From the NCBI GenBank assembly GCA_900314165.1, contig OMUE01000209.1, positions 1-22,042 on the forward strand: a stretch of 22,042 nucleotides of DNA, given 5' to 3'. Shown in pieces: positions 13,518 through 21,665 of the stretch. The stretch is from an uncultured Acidaminococcus sp. (GTDB lineage Bacteria > Bacillota_C > Negativicutes > Acidaminococcales > Acidaminococcaceae). Position numbers and translations under genes: made by a program. Numbering within the stretch: the first letter of the stretch is position 1; each line of letters starts with the position of its first letter. The notes under the pieces are model-generated. The model had not been told where the DNA came from and did no database searches. It saw only the letters and a program-made list of their open reading frames with translations.

Positions 13518-15176
13518 TTATAAGAGATCGCCAAAGATGGAATGCCCGATGAATTCCCGGATGATGGAGTTATTAGGAATGGCTTCATCATCGATGGATT
13601 CCACGATGGACATCATATCCAGTAATTTTTTGGCGAACGTGTATTCTGGTACATCTTGGGGAATCTTCTCCAGCAGAGGACATGCATATTTTTTAAACAC
13701 AGCCAATTCATAGATCAGCGTGGTGTTGAACATCACATCCGCTTCTTCAGAATAGGGGAATATATACTTCTCTTCCCCGGCCCGTACCTTGGGCCAGTTT
13801 TGGATGGTCTGCAGCGCATCATGGCTGCGGAACTGGGAATCCCGCACCATCCGACGCAGCAGGCGCATATCCGTAGTCGGAATTCTATTATAGTCATCAA
13901 AAGACAGGGGTGTCAAGGCACTGATGTAGATCTTCAGCTTCTGCCGCCCCGGCACTTTGGCTGACAGCTGCTCGTTCAGGCCGTGGATGCCTTCCACCAC
14001 CAAAACGCCGTCATCCCCCAAACATTCTTTCTGGCCCCGGAATTCCCGGGCACCGGTCTTGAAATTAAAATGAGGAATCTCTACAGTTTCCCCGTGCATC
14101 AGCAAGTCCATATGCTTGTTGAACAATTCCAGATCTACGGCCCCGATGGATTCGAAGTCGTAGCTGCCGTCAGGCAGCTTCGGCGTATCTTCCCGGTTCT
14201 TGAAATAATTGTCCAGGGAAATAGGGATGGGACGCAGGCCGTTCACCCGCATCTGCACCGCCAGCCGCTGGGAAAACGTGGTCTTGCCGGAAGAGGAAGG
14301 CCCGGCAATGAGCACCAGCTTCACCCGATGGTCTTCCCCGGCCACCACATCCGCTATGTGGGCAATGGTCTTTTCATGCTGGGCTTCGCACATCTGGATG
14401 ATGCCCCGGCTGTTGCCCTTGCGGATATAGTCGTTCAGGGCAGCTACCGTCGGGCAGCGCAGGATCTGGCCCATGCGTTCAGACTCCGCATAAACGCCGG
14501 CCAGCTTTTTGCGTTCTTTGTAGGGCTGCAGTTCGTCATAGTGACCGGGGGTACCATAGCGCAACAACACACCGGTATTCATCCGGACCAGCTCAAATTT
14601 CTTCAAGTATCCCAGATCCGGCAACAGTGCCCCTACGAAATAGGCGCTTTCCTGTTTCAGTTTATAGATGTTCAGCTCGTAATCATCGGGCAGAGCCGTG
14701 AGAAGGGGCGCCTGGTCCTGATAGAAACCGGGTTTGATGTAAGGCCAGGCTTCGGACTTACACAGTAGCTTCGTTTCTACCGGCTCTCCGGCATCGATCA
14801 TGTCCTGCATGCAGCGGCTCACATCGGCCAGATCATACTTGCTAAGCACAATCTTATTTTTGATATCACAATACAAGCCATTGCCGAACGTATTCTCTAC
14901 TTCCAGCTTGACTTCCGGACGCATCATTGTCATGGCAGCAATCAGGGCAAACATGAACGTATTGATATAAGCCTTGTACCCTTCTGCACTATCCAGGTCC
15001 AGGAACCGGATATGGTCTCCGTCTTCCACCTGATGACGCAGAGGAACAGCCTCCCCATTCACTACACCCACGGCGATTGGTACTTTGTATAGAGCCTGAT
15101 ACCGGGGAGCCAGGTCCAAAAGGCTGGTTCCTGCTGCACACGAGCTCTTAATTTCGTCTGGTCCGTAGAATTCCAT
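13518..15176 (-). CDS. Nucleoside (uridine-type) kinase with N-terminal TGS domain
   Basis: The 552-aa fused protein has three parts. Residues 1-60 resemble a TGS/ubiquitin-like domain (VNGEAVPLRHQVEDGDHIRF), a middle segment resembles the threonyl-tRNA synthetase second domain, and a uridine kinase-like P-loop domain runs from about 285. The Walker A motif GPSSSGKTT is at 292-300, followed by SLDNYF and the VVEGIHGLN segment. This layout is a known Firmicutes family annotated as nucleoside kinase; the true substrate is not well established. AAGGAG overlaps the end of the upstream aminotransferase (14-base gap), and the second aminotransferase follows 17 bases downstream, so the three genes share one transcript. 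Confidence 0.88.
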   Translation of the reverse strand: MEFYGPDEIKSSCAAGTSLLDLAPRYQALYKVPIAVGVVNGEAVPLRHQVEDGDHIRFLDLDSAEGYKAYINTFMFALIAAMTMMRPEVKLEVENTFGNGLYCDIKNKIVLSKYDLADVSRCMQDMIDAGEPVETKLLCKSEAWPYIKPGFYQDQAPLLTALPDDYELNIYKLKQESAYFVGALLPDLGYLKKFELVRMNTGVLLRYGTPGHYDELQPYKERKKLAGVYAESERMGQILRCPTVAALNDYIRKGNSRGIIQMCEAQHEKTIAHIADVVAGEDHRVKLVLIAGPSSSGKTTFSQRLAVQMRVNGLRPIPISLDNYFKNREDTPKLPDGSYDFESIGAVDLELFNKHMDLLMHGETVEIPHFNFKTGAREFRGQKECLGDDGVLVVEGIHGLNEQLSAKVPGRQKLKIYISALTPLSFDDYNRIPTTDMRLLRRMVRDSQFRSHDALQTIQNWPKVRAGEEKYIFPYSEEADVMFNTTLIYELAVFKKYACPLLEKIPQDVPEYTFAKKLLDMMSIVESIDDEAIPNNSIIREFIGHSIFGDLL

Positions 15177-15189
15177 GACAACCGTCTCC

Positions 15190-16443
15190 TTATTCTCCTA
15201 CAGCATCCATAGCGGCTTTAATCTTGGCAGCCATGCCGGGAATCTTCTTCTTGGGTACACCGCAGACAGCTACCCGGACGCCGGCAGCCAGGGGTACGCA
15301 GAAAATATTGTCTTCATGAAGTTTCTCGCAGACAGCAGCGGAATCCTTGGCAGGAATGGACAGGAAGAACCCGGAAATATAGGGAACCATCTTCAGACCG
15401 CAAGCCTTGGCTTCTTGCGTAAAGATATCGCCCCGTTCCTGGATCATCTGGTAATAGTGATTCCGTTCTGCCTGGATATCTGCCAGCAGTTTCGGGTCTT
15501 TATAAATCACGTCCAGCGTAGCCATGGCCCCTTTGTTGCAGTTGGACCAGGTAGCACGGCCGGTCAGCTTGTTTACGTTGACAAATTCCTGGATCTGAGC
15601 TTCATCGGACGTTACACCAATCAGGGCGCCGCAGCGTTCCCCATACATAGTAAAGCTCTTGGACAGGCTATAGGCAATGAGACCGAAGATATTTTTCGGC
15701 AGATTGGACAGTTTCTTGAAAATCTTCCGGGTTTCTTCCCGTTCCCCGGCATAGTCGATGTAGGCTACGTCCAGGCACAGGGCCACGGTCTTGTCCGTAC
15801 CGGCAAGATGGCTTTCCAGCATATTGATGACGTTTTCTACTTCTTCCGGGGTCAGACTAAAGCCCGTAGGATTGTGGGCCGGTGTATTGATGATCAGCAG
15901 CAGCTTATCCTGTTTGGCCAGGATTTCCGTTACCTTGGCTTCCAGAGCCGGCAGGTTGAATTGGTCATCATCAGTCACCATTTTATAGGTGTCCAACTTC
16001 CGGTTCATATCCAGGCACATGCTCTTATAGTTACCCCAGTACCAGGCAGACGTCAGCACAGTCTCTCCGGGATCTGTATAGTTCCAGATGCAATTGTGAA
16101 GAGCGCCGGTACCGCCGGCAGCAGCCACAGCTGCCACATAGCCATCCGGCCGGGAGCTGCAGAAGCAGGCATCCAAGACTAATTTTTGGAAGTCAGGCAA
16201 GCCCATGATAGGCGCATATTGGAAATAATCCGTATCCTGCAAGCTTCTGTATATCTTGCTTACAGTCGGCAATACGACGAATTTTTCATCGTTGTCTAAT
16301 ATGCAGCCGATGGTAGCATTGACCACTTTGTCCGCCCCAATCTCTTTAATACGGTTTTGTGCGGCTTCACTAGCTCCGAAGATTGCATCTTTAGCGGTTT
16401 TTCTCTTCCATTGTGCGTGTTGGGCAACACAACTGTTGGTCAT
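15190..16443 (-). CDS. Class I aminotransferase, aromatic/aspartate type
   Basis: The 417-aa PLP enzyme carries NTPAHNPTG (NPTG 191-194), CLDVAY (Asp225, Tyr228), the Schiff-base Lys262 in SLSKSFTMYG and Arg270. AHNPTG and the MYGERCG segment are closer to the AspC/TyrB-type subgroup than to the second aminotransferase of this operon, so the two are not recent duplicates. It is the first gene of the operon, with GGGAGGAA 7 bases before ATG 16443 and a strong promoter at 16505-16533. Probable substrates are aspartate, tyrosine or phenylalanine with 2-oxoglutarate; the choice is not visible. Confidence 0.87.
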   Translation of the reverse strand: MTNSCVAQHAQWKRKTAKDAIFGASEAAQNRIKEIGADKVVNATIGCILDNDEKFVVLPTVSKIYRSLQDTDYFQYAPIMGLPDFQKLVLDACFCSSRPDGYVAAVAAAGGTGALHNCIWNYTDPGETVLTSAWYWGNYKSMCLDMNRKLDTYKMVTDDDQFNLPALEAKVTEILAKQDKLLLIINTPAHNPTGFSLTPEEVENVINMLESHLAGTDKTVALCLDVAYIDYAGEREETRKIFKKLSNLPKNIFGLIAYSLSKSFTMYGERCGALIGVTSDEAQIQEFVNVNKLTGRATWSNCNKGAMATLDVIYKDPKLLADIQAERNHYYQMIQERGDIFTQEAKACGLKMVPYISGFFLSIPAKDSAAVCEKLHEDNIFCVPLAAGVRVAVCGVPKKKIPGMAAKIKAAMDAVGE

Positions 16444-16504
16444 GATAGTTCCTCCCCTCGGTAATTATCAAATAGTGACTATAATCATAACCGTCATACA
16501 GTTT

Positions 16505-16533
16505 ATTATCTCATTATTCGTGAAACTGGTCAA
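16505..16533 (-). promoter_or_regulatory. Promoter of the aminotransferase-kinase operon
   Basis: Minus-strand -35 TTGACC (16528-16533), 17-base spacer, -10 GATAAT (16505-16510). The leader is about 55 bases. Confidence 0.75.
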
Positions 16534-16538
16534 CTAAA

Positions 16539-16558
16539 AGGGCCCTATAATGTACATT
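16539..16558. promoter_or_regulatory. Two adjacent palindromes upstream of the -35
   Basis: AGGGCCCT (16539-16546) and AATGTACATT (16549-16558) are perfect, loopless dyads. They lie just upstream of the -35 box and just after the pilO-like stop codon. They suit protein binding better than RNA folding; the regulator is unknown. No standard terminator is seen after the pilO-like gene. Confidence 0.3.
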
Positions 16559-16564
16559 TTATTC

Positions 16565-17116
16565 TCAGACAACCTGTTTCAGAGCCGTTACGTAAAGTTT
16601 CGTACGTAATACCAGATGTCCTCGCTGGTTCTCTGTTTCTACATTTGTCTCTTTCATGCAACACATTTGTCCATCCTGGTCAAGAAGCTGGAAAAACAGG
16701 AGAAGTTGGGTATAACTGCCTTCCAGTGAGATTGTAAAGGGCAGATGCACACACCCCTTGCCTTTTTCCACCGGCAGGGGCCTCATGGCCGTAATGTGGA
16801 TGCCGGACCTGTCAGCCAGCGTTTCCAGTTTTTTCAGCCATTCCCCCGTGCTAACGGCTTCCGGCAGCTTCTTTTGCAACGTTTCCAGCAGCTGCTGCCG
16901 TTTTCCAGCCTCCCCTGCATCATACCGCCGGGCAAACAGCTGAAGCTGCTGCTGCCGGTTTTTCAGGACAGCAGTTTTGTTTTTAAAAGTTCTTCCCTGC
17001 TGCCAAAGGGGCAGGATGACACAGCCAAAAATAACGGCACACAGCATGGGCACAAGAGCCCACAAAATCATTTTACCCCTTTGGGCATAGCCGGATTTCA
17101 GCCGTTCATGAGCCAT
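16565..17116 (-). CDS. pilO: PilO-like type IV pilus inner-membrane assembly protein
   Basis: The 183-aa protein has the PilO/GspM layout: short basic cytoplasmic start, one membrane helix (about 15-37), a Gln/Lys-rich coiled-coil stretch (40-85), and a small alpha/beta domain containing GSYTQLLLFFQLLD near 133-146, the usual PilO ferredoxin-like region. In pilus machines PilO pairs with PilN to link the PilM ring to the outer envelope. GGGAGGGGAGG precedes ATG 17116. It overlaps the end of the PilM/PilN-containing fusion gene by 11 bases. Similarity is by layout and motif, so the symbol is a family-level assignment. Confidence 0.75.
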   Translation of the reverse strand: MAHERLKSGYAQRGKMILWALVPMLCAVIFGCVILPLWQQGRTFKNKTAVLKNRQQQLQLFARRYDAGEAGKRQQLLETLQKKLPEAVSTGEWLKKLETLADRSGIHITAMRPLPVEKGKGCVHLPFTISLEGSYTQLLLFFQLLDQDGQMCCMKETNVETENQRGHLVLRTKLYVTALKQVV

Positions 17117-19355
17117 ATGCCTCCCCTCCCTTCACGGTCAGGAAAATGTTGAAGCCGGCAGTCTGCTTTTGGGCATCCTGTTGGAGTTTTTCCAGTTTCG
17201 CCTCCGCAATCATAGGATGCTGCTTCAACCGGTGAATCAGCTGGAGTGCACTGTCCTTGTGCAGAGTTTTGCCTTCCATATGAAGGCTCCACAGTCCTTT
17301 TACCGGTTTCTCCTGGGTAATATGGGTGACCCAGCAATCCGCCGGCACCAGCCTGCCTAACAACAGGAAAAAGCCACCCCAGGGCAGATTCTGATTTTCC
17401 GCTGCCTGGATGACCTGGCTGCGGGCCCGGATAGCCTGCTCCCGGCTAAGCCACTGCTGCCAGCACTCTTGCCAGCCTTGGAGCTGGCTGTTCTGGCTCA
17501 TGCTGTGTTCCCATTGCCAGCGGGCGGCGGTCTTATAGCCAAAAGACAGAACACAGGCAGCTGCTGTAAAGGCCACAGCGGTTTTGCCCAGGCCCGGTCC
17601 CCACAGCTGCCAGGTATCGGCCAGGGAATCCATTCGGAAGACAGGACCTTCGCCCGGCTCCCCGGACAGAGCTGTCCCCCAGGCACCGGGCCACAGCCGG
17701 GAATCCGCAGCTCCCCTGTCCCTATAATACTCTGCCAGCTGGATCCGCTGCTCCCCGTGAACCCATTTGACCGGCTGGGCCAGCTGTTTGGGCAATTCTT
17801 CCGGCCAGATCTGAGGGGCAAACAAGTAAACCGGAGTCTCCTGATCCCAGTGAAGGGCCATTTTCCAGGTGGCTATCAGCTTATTAGCAAGGGCAGCCAC
17901 ACCCGTTTCCAGGGCAAAGGGCTCAGGTTCCAGGCATTCCGTAAACAAAGGACAGCCATGGGCATAGGCAGTAAGATAGGGTTTTGCAGGAGAACCAGCC
18001 AGGCAGAAGGCTGTCGGCTCCTTAGCCAGCCAGCGCCCCCAGCTGGTTACAGCCGGTTCCATTTTCAGCAGCCGCCAGCCCAAGATTTCTGTCATTCGGC
18101 GGACAAAAGCCAGCTTCGCTGCAGCTATGGCTGCAATGGCCGTATCTCCCGTACCGCCAGGTACCTGAGCTCCAGCCAGTGCAAAGGAGCCCTGCTCATA
18201 GGGAAGGTCCTGCTGGAGCTCCCAGCGGGCTGCTTCCAGCCGTTCCCGTTTCTTCATGCCCGGCAGCGTCAGCAGCCGAAGCTGGCAGTCTTCCCAAGGC
18301 AGGGCAGCTGCTACATTCCTGGCCCGAAAGCCTTTCTTGGCATATAAGGCCTGCAGCTTTTCGGCCCAATAGGGAAGCTGCTCTTCTGTGTAGGACAACA
18401 ATTCAGCCTTAACTTCCCCCTGACGGACAAGCTGCAGCTTTTCTCCGGTTCTGGTAAATTCCAGCAAGTCCATCTGATGACTGCCCAGAGCCAGAACCAT
18501 AAACTCTTTCGGTTGAAAAGGCGTAACCTGCTTTAAAAGGCGGTTCACCCGTTCCTTTAAAGGCTTAAGGGGAGCCAAACCTAAAAAGCATACTCCGGAA
18601 AAGCCACTCTGATGCCAGGGCAGCAGCTCAGGAAAATACGACAGCATAAGGGCACTGAGCACCAGGAAAGGACTAAAGGGGATTGCCCGATAGGCAGCAT
18701 CCCGATCACCGCACCCTATGCGTCCCAGGACATACAAAAGTGCCAGCAGGGCGGCCAGGAAGATGCAGCCCAGGCCCCGGACAGGACCCAGCCACAGGCC
18801 CAGGAGAGCTCCGAAGGCAATGTCTCCCAGCCCCATGCCGTTTTTATGGAATTTATAGATAAACCCCATAAAGCAGCCTACCGCCAGAGCTCCGGCTGCC
18901 GGAATAAGAGGATTCGTCCTTAAGACAAAATGCTGCAGCACGATAGCTATGCCGAAAATCCCCAGAACTACATCATAAATCATATGTTCTTCCGCATCCA
19001 GCCAGCTGGTCAGAAGCAGGCTGGAAATCAGCAGGAAGCGGGCCAGAAGACCTAATCCCGGCAGCTGGTTCCAGCCCAAAGCCAGGAACAGCAGGCATGT
19101 TTCCAGCTCCCGCCAGAAATACCGTGGAGGGACTTTTTCTCCACAATACCGGCAGCAGCCTTTGTGGAGCGCATAGCTGAGAAGGGGCACCAGATCCAAA
19201 GGGCCCAAAGCATGGCCGCAATGGTCGCAGTGGGAACCGGGCCAGAGGATGGACATGTCCCGGGGCAGCCTGTAAGCGCACAGGCACAGAAAGCTGCCTA
19301 CACACAAGCCCAGCAGGCCATAAAGTATACGTAATAACGAGATAGAATATTCCAT
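17106..19355 (-). CDS. Three-part fusion: prepilin peptidase + PilM-like + PilN-like
   Basis: One uninterrupted 749-aa frame. Residues 1-250 are a type IV prepilin peptidase (A24): VGSFLC, zinc cysteines C43-x2-C46 and C68-x2-C71, catalytic Asp120 (WLDAEEH) and Asp178 (GLGD), multiple membrane helices. Residues about 285-550 resemble PilM/GspL actin-like proteins (ALPWEDCQLRLLTLPGM, then EAARWELQQDLPYE), although the nucleotide loop LALGSHQMDLLEF is degenerate. A membrane helix near 590-606 and residues 610-749 (coiled coil, then LVPADCWVTHI and a small alpha/beta domain) resemble PilN. The start is ATG 19355 with AAGGAGGG upstream, 10 bases after comM; the PilO-like gene overlaps the end. 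Peptidase, ring protein and alignment protein are normally three separate proteins. Confidence 0.82.
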   Translation of the reverse strand: MEYSISLLRILYGLLGLCVGSFLCLCAYRLPRDMSILWPGSHCDHCGHALGPLDLVPLLSYALHKGCCRYCGEKVPPRYFWRELETCLLFLALGWNQLPGLGLLARFLLISSLLLTSWLDAEEHMIYDVVLGIFGIAIVLQHFVLRTNPLIPAAGALAVGCFMGFIYKFHKNGMGLGDIAFGALLGLWLGPVRGLGCIFLAALLALLYVLGRIGCGDRDAAYRAIPFSPFLVLSALMLSYFPELLPWHQSGFSGVCFLGLAPLKPLKERVNRLLKQVTPFQPKEFMVLALGSHQMDLLEFTRTGEKLQLVRQGEVKAELLSYTEEQLPYWAEKLQALYAKKGFRARNVAAALPWEDCQLRLLTLPGMKKRERLEAARWELQQDLPYEQGSFALAGAQVPGGTGDTAIAAIAAAKLAFVRRMTEILGWRLLKMEPAVTSWGRWLAKEPTAFCLAGSPAKPYLTAYAHGCPLFTECLEPEPFALETGVAALANKLIATWKMALHWDQETPVYLFAPQIWPEELPKQLAQPVKWVHGEQRIQLAEYYRDRGAADSRLWPGAWGTALSGEPGEGPVFRMDSLADTWQLWGPGLGKTAVAFTAAACVLSFGYKTAARWQWEHSMSQNSQLQGWQECWQQWLSREQAIRARSQVIQAAENQNLPWGGFFLLLGRLVPADCWVTHITQEKPVKGLWSLHMEGKTLHKDSALQLIHRLKQHPMIAEAKLEKLQQDAQKQTAGFNIFLTVKGGEAYGS

Positions 19356-19365
19356 AGTACCCTCC

Positions 19366-20886
19366 TTAGCCCTGAATGCTTGTGCGCAGGGAAATCGCTT
19401 CACCCAGATGCAGAGCCGTAATTTCCCGGCTTTCCGCTAAATCTGCTATAGTCCGTGCCACCTTGATGATCCGGTCGTGGCTGCGGGCACTGAGGCCCAG
19501 CTTCGTAAAATATTGTTCCAAAAGAGCTTCTGCTTCCGGTGTCAGAGGGCAGAAGGCTTTGACCTCCCGCCGCCCCATATTGGCGTTGCAGAACAAGTGG
19601 GTTCCTTTCAGCCTGGCCCTTTGCCGCTGTCGGGCCGCTACAACCCGGGTCCGGATGGCTGCCGAGCTCTCCATTTTCTGCCGGCTCTGCATTTCCTGAT
19701 ATTGGAGCCGGGGCACATGGATCTGGATATCGATCCGGTCCAGCAAGGGCCCGGAAATCTTCTTCCGATACCGGGCAATATCTCCCGGCCTGCAGGTACA
19801 TTGATGGATACCATCCTCTTCACCCCAAAAACCGCAAGGACAGGGGTTCTGGGCCGCTACCAGGATGAACCGGGCCGGATAGGTCAGGGAGGCCTGGACC
19901 CGGCTGATGGTCACCACACCGTCTTCCAGAGGCTGCCGCAGCACTTCCAGGGAACTGCGGGAAAATTCCGGTAATTCGTCCAAAAATAAAACCCCATGAT
20001 GGCTTAGCGTCACCTCCCCCGGTCGGGGAATGCTGCCGCCGCCTATCAGGGCTGTCTGGGACACCGTATGGTGGGGACTGCGGAAGGGCCGTTCCTGCAT
20101 GATGCCGTGATTGCGCTTCAGCAGGCCGGAAATGCTGTAGATCTTCGTGACCTCCAGGGCTTCTTCTTCCGTCATAGGCGGCAGGATTGTAGGCAGGCGG
20201 CGGGCCAGCATGGTTTTGCCAGAGCCCGGGGCTCCCACCATGAGTACGTTGTGGCCGCCGGCAGCGGCGATTTCCAAAGCCCGTTTGGCCACCACCTGGC
20301 CTTGGACGTCTGCAAAATCCACGGAAGCTTCCCGCTGTTCCGGAGCGATAAGCCCTTGTTTCTCCAAGGGTGTCAGTTTTTCCTTATCCTGGAAATGGTC
20401 GATAATCTGGCCCAGATTTTCTGCCGTATAGACTTGGATGCCATCTACCAGCCGGCCTTCTGCCGCATTGCCTTCAGGGATATAGATGGCTTCGCAGCCT
20501 TCTTCCCGGGCTTTCAGGATCATGGGCAGGATGCCGTTAATGGCCCGCAACGTGCCGTCCAAGGCCAGTTCTCCGGCAAATACGGCCTGCTGCTCTATCT
20601 TCAGGTAATTTTTCGCACATAAAATGCCCAGGGCAATGGGCAGATCCAACCCTGAGCCATCTTTTTTCAAATCAGCCGGAGCCAGGTTCACGGTAATATG
20701 GGTATCAGGAAAGTGAAAGCCGCAGTTTTTCACAGCAGCCTTCACCCGTTCCCGGGCTTCCTTTACGGCGGTGTCCGGCAGGCCAACCATTTCGAATGCC
20801 GGCAGGCCATTGGTCACATCCACCTCCACCGTGACCATGGCCCCGTTTATGCCACAGGTGGTTTCTCCCCAGGTTCGTGCATACAT
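19366..20886 (-). CDS. comM: ComM/YifB-family AAA+ ATPase (Mg-chelatase-like)
   Basis: The 506-aa protein has the usual ComM architecture: Lon-protease-like N-terminal domain (1-170), AAA+ core with Walker A GAPGSGKT (218-225) and VLFLDELPEF Walker B, a zinc-type insert with NPCPCG and a second CTC pair, and a C-terminal Mg-chelatase domain. ComM is known in other bacteria as a hexameric branch-migration helicase that helps integrate DNA taken up during natural transformation. I chose ATG 20886 because AAGGAG lies 9 bases upstream; the open frame continues to 21006, but through a repeat element. Its stop codon abuts the ribosome site of the pilus fusion gene, tying transformation and pilus assembly together. 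Confidence 0.93.
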   Translation of the reverse strand: MYARTWGETTCGINGAMVTVEVDVTNGLPAFEMVGLPDTAVKEARERVKAAVKNCGFHFPDTHITVNLAPADLKKDGSGLDLPIALGILCAKNYLKIEQQAVFAGELALDGTLRAINGILPMILKAREEGCEAIYIPEGNAAEGRLVDGIQVYTAENLGQIIDHFQDKEKLTPLEKQGLIAPEQREASVDFADVQGQVVAKRALEIAAAGGHNVLMVGAPGSGKTMLARRLPTILPPMTEEEALEVTKIYSISGLLKRNHGIMQERPFRSPHHTVSQTALIGGGSIPRPGEVTLSHHGVLFLDELPEFSRSSLEVLRQPLEDGVVTISRVQASLTYPARFILVAAQNPCPCGFWGEEDGIHQCTCRPGDIARYRKKISGPLLDRIDIQIHVPRLQYQEMQSRQKMESSAAIRTRVVAARQRQRARLKGTHLFCNANMGRREVKAFCPLTPEAEALLEQYFTKLGLSARSHDRIIKVARTIADLAESREITALHLGEAISLRTSIQG

Positions 20887-20946
20887 GTAGTCCATCTCCT
20901 TGTCGTAATATTGTTGGTGATAAAGTTTAGATTGTTGGTTATTTAC

Positions 20947-20983
20947 GGGCGCGCCGCCGCTACGCTCTGGGGCGCCCCTACGG
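20947..20983. repeat. Single-hairpin relative of the GTAGGGGCGC repeat
   Basis: This 37-base GC-rich element runs from GGGCGC (20947-20952) to GCGCCC (20972-20977) and ends in CCTACGG. This is the same outer edge (GTAGGGGCGC on the minus strand) as the right half of the 87-bp repeats at 171 and 10372. It lies in the comM leader. Confidence 0.6.
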
Positions 20984-21028
20984 TGCACTGCAATCAGAAA
21001 GATCATTATTGGTTATCGTATATTTATT

Positions 21029-21382
21029 TTAAAAACACCCTTCTAAGTGGTTCACCTGGGTGGTGCCATAGAGGCTGACGACTTCTACCACATCAAAGCG
21101 GATGTGGCGGTAGTAAGTTTTGCGGGAGCGCAGGTAGCAGAAGGCAGATTTGCGGATCTTGGCCTGCTTTGTTTTCGTGACGGCCATGGAGGGCCGGCCG
21201 AATTTCAGGCTGCGGCGGCTTTTCACCTCTACGAAGACAAGCCCCTCACGGTTTCGGGCAATGATGTCGATTTCTCCGTACGTACAGGTAAAGTTCCGCT
21301 CCACGATGGTATAGCCCTTTTCCTGCAGGTACTCTGCTGCCGCGTCTTCTCCCCAGTTGCCGAATTTTCTTCTAGGTTCCAT
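21029..21382 (-). CDS. yraN: YraN/UPF0102 family endonuclease-like protein
   Basis: The 117-aa protein matches the family length. It starts with RRKFGNWGEDAAAEYL and continues with the predicted nuclease core YGEIDIIARN (Glu37, Asp39) and VFVEVKSR (Glu52, Lys54), a PD-(D/E)xK-type Holliday-junction-resolvase-like fold. Function is not firmly known. ATG 21382 has TAGGAG 13 bases upstream, a slightly long spacing. It precedes comM on the same strand by about 142 bases; yraN-comM adjacency is common in Firmicutes, usually with rnhB and dprA, neither of which is in the window. Confidence 0.92.
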   Translation of the reverse strand: MEPRRKFGNWGEDAAAEYLQEKGYTIVERNFTCTYGEIDIIARNREGLVFVEVKSRRSLKFGRPSMAVTKTKQAKIRKSAFCYLRSRKTYYRHIRFDVVEVVSLYGTTQVNHLEGCF

Positions 21383-21472
21383 AGTGCGTATTGTGCTCCT
21401 AACTGTAATGAATTATTGTCTTTTGGCTAATATCCGTTATTCATAGATTGCGAACCAGCCAAGCATCATCAA

Positions 21473-21616
21473 AGCTCTCGACTCCTCTCAGGCCGCTCTT
21501 TTCAAGGGCAGCTATAATTAGAGCTCTCAGCATCCTTTCTGTCCGCCCTTTTCAAGGGCGGGGGACCATCCGTAAGGATGGTGGTGGGTTCTCTCCCAAG
21601 GATGGTGGTGGGTTCT
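21473..21616. repeat. Short intergenic duplications and hairpins upstream of yraN
   Basis: The gap 21383-21665 contains an approximate 50-base duplication: AGCTCTC followed by CCGCTCTTTTCAAGGGC (21473-21509), then again AGCTCTC followed by CCGCCCTTTTCAAGGGC (21522-21559). The second forms CCGCCCTT-ttc-AAGGGCGG. ACCATCC-gtaa-GGATGGT (21565-21582) is another hairpin, and AAGGATGGTGGTGGGTTCT occurs twice (21574-21592, 21598-21616). No gene or clear promoter is visible here. Confidence 0.7.
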
Positions 21617-21665
21617 AACTTAGTTATGCTTGTGGTTTCAGTATCGTTATTTACTATAAAAAATT

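Noticed and set aside
17106..19355. Frameshift or misassembly joining separate pilus genes
   Set aside because: The frame is continuous, with no internal ribosome site plus ATG noticed at the peptidase/PilM junction, and codon style is uniform; sequencing confirmation would still be sensible.
20887..21006. 40-residue N-terminal extension of ComM
   Set aside because: The extension reads through a GTAGGGGCGC repeat, has no ribosome site, and ComM proteins normally begin near the MYARTWG segment that follows AAGGAG.
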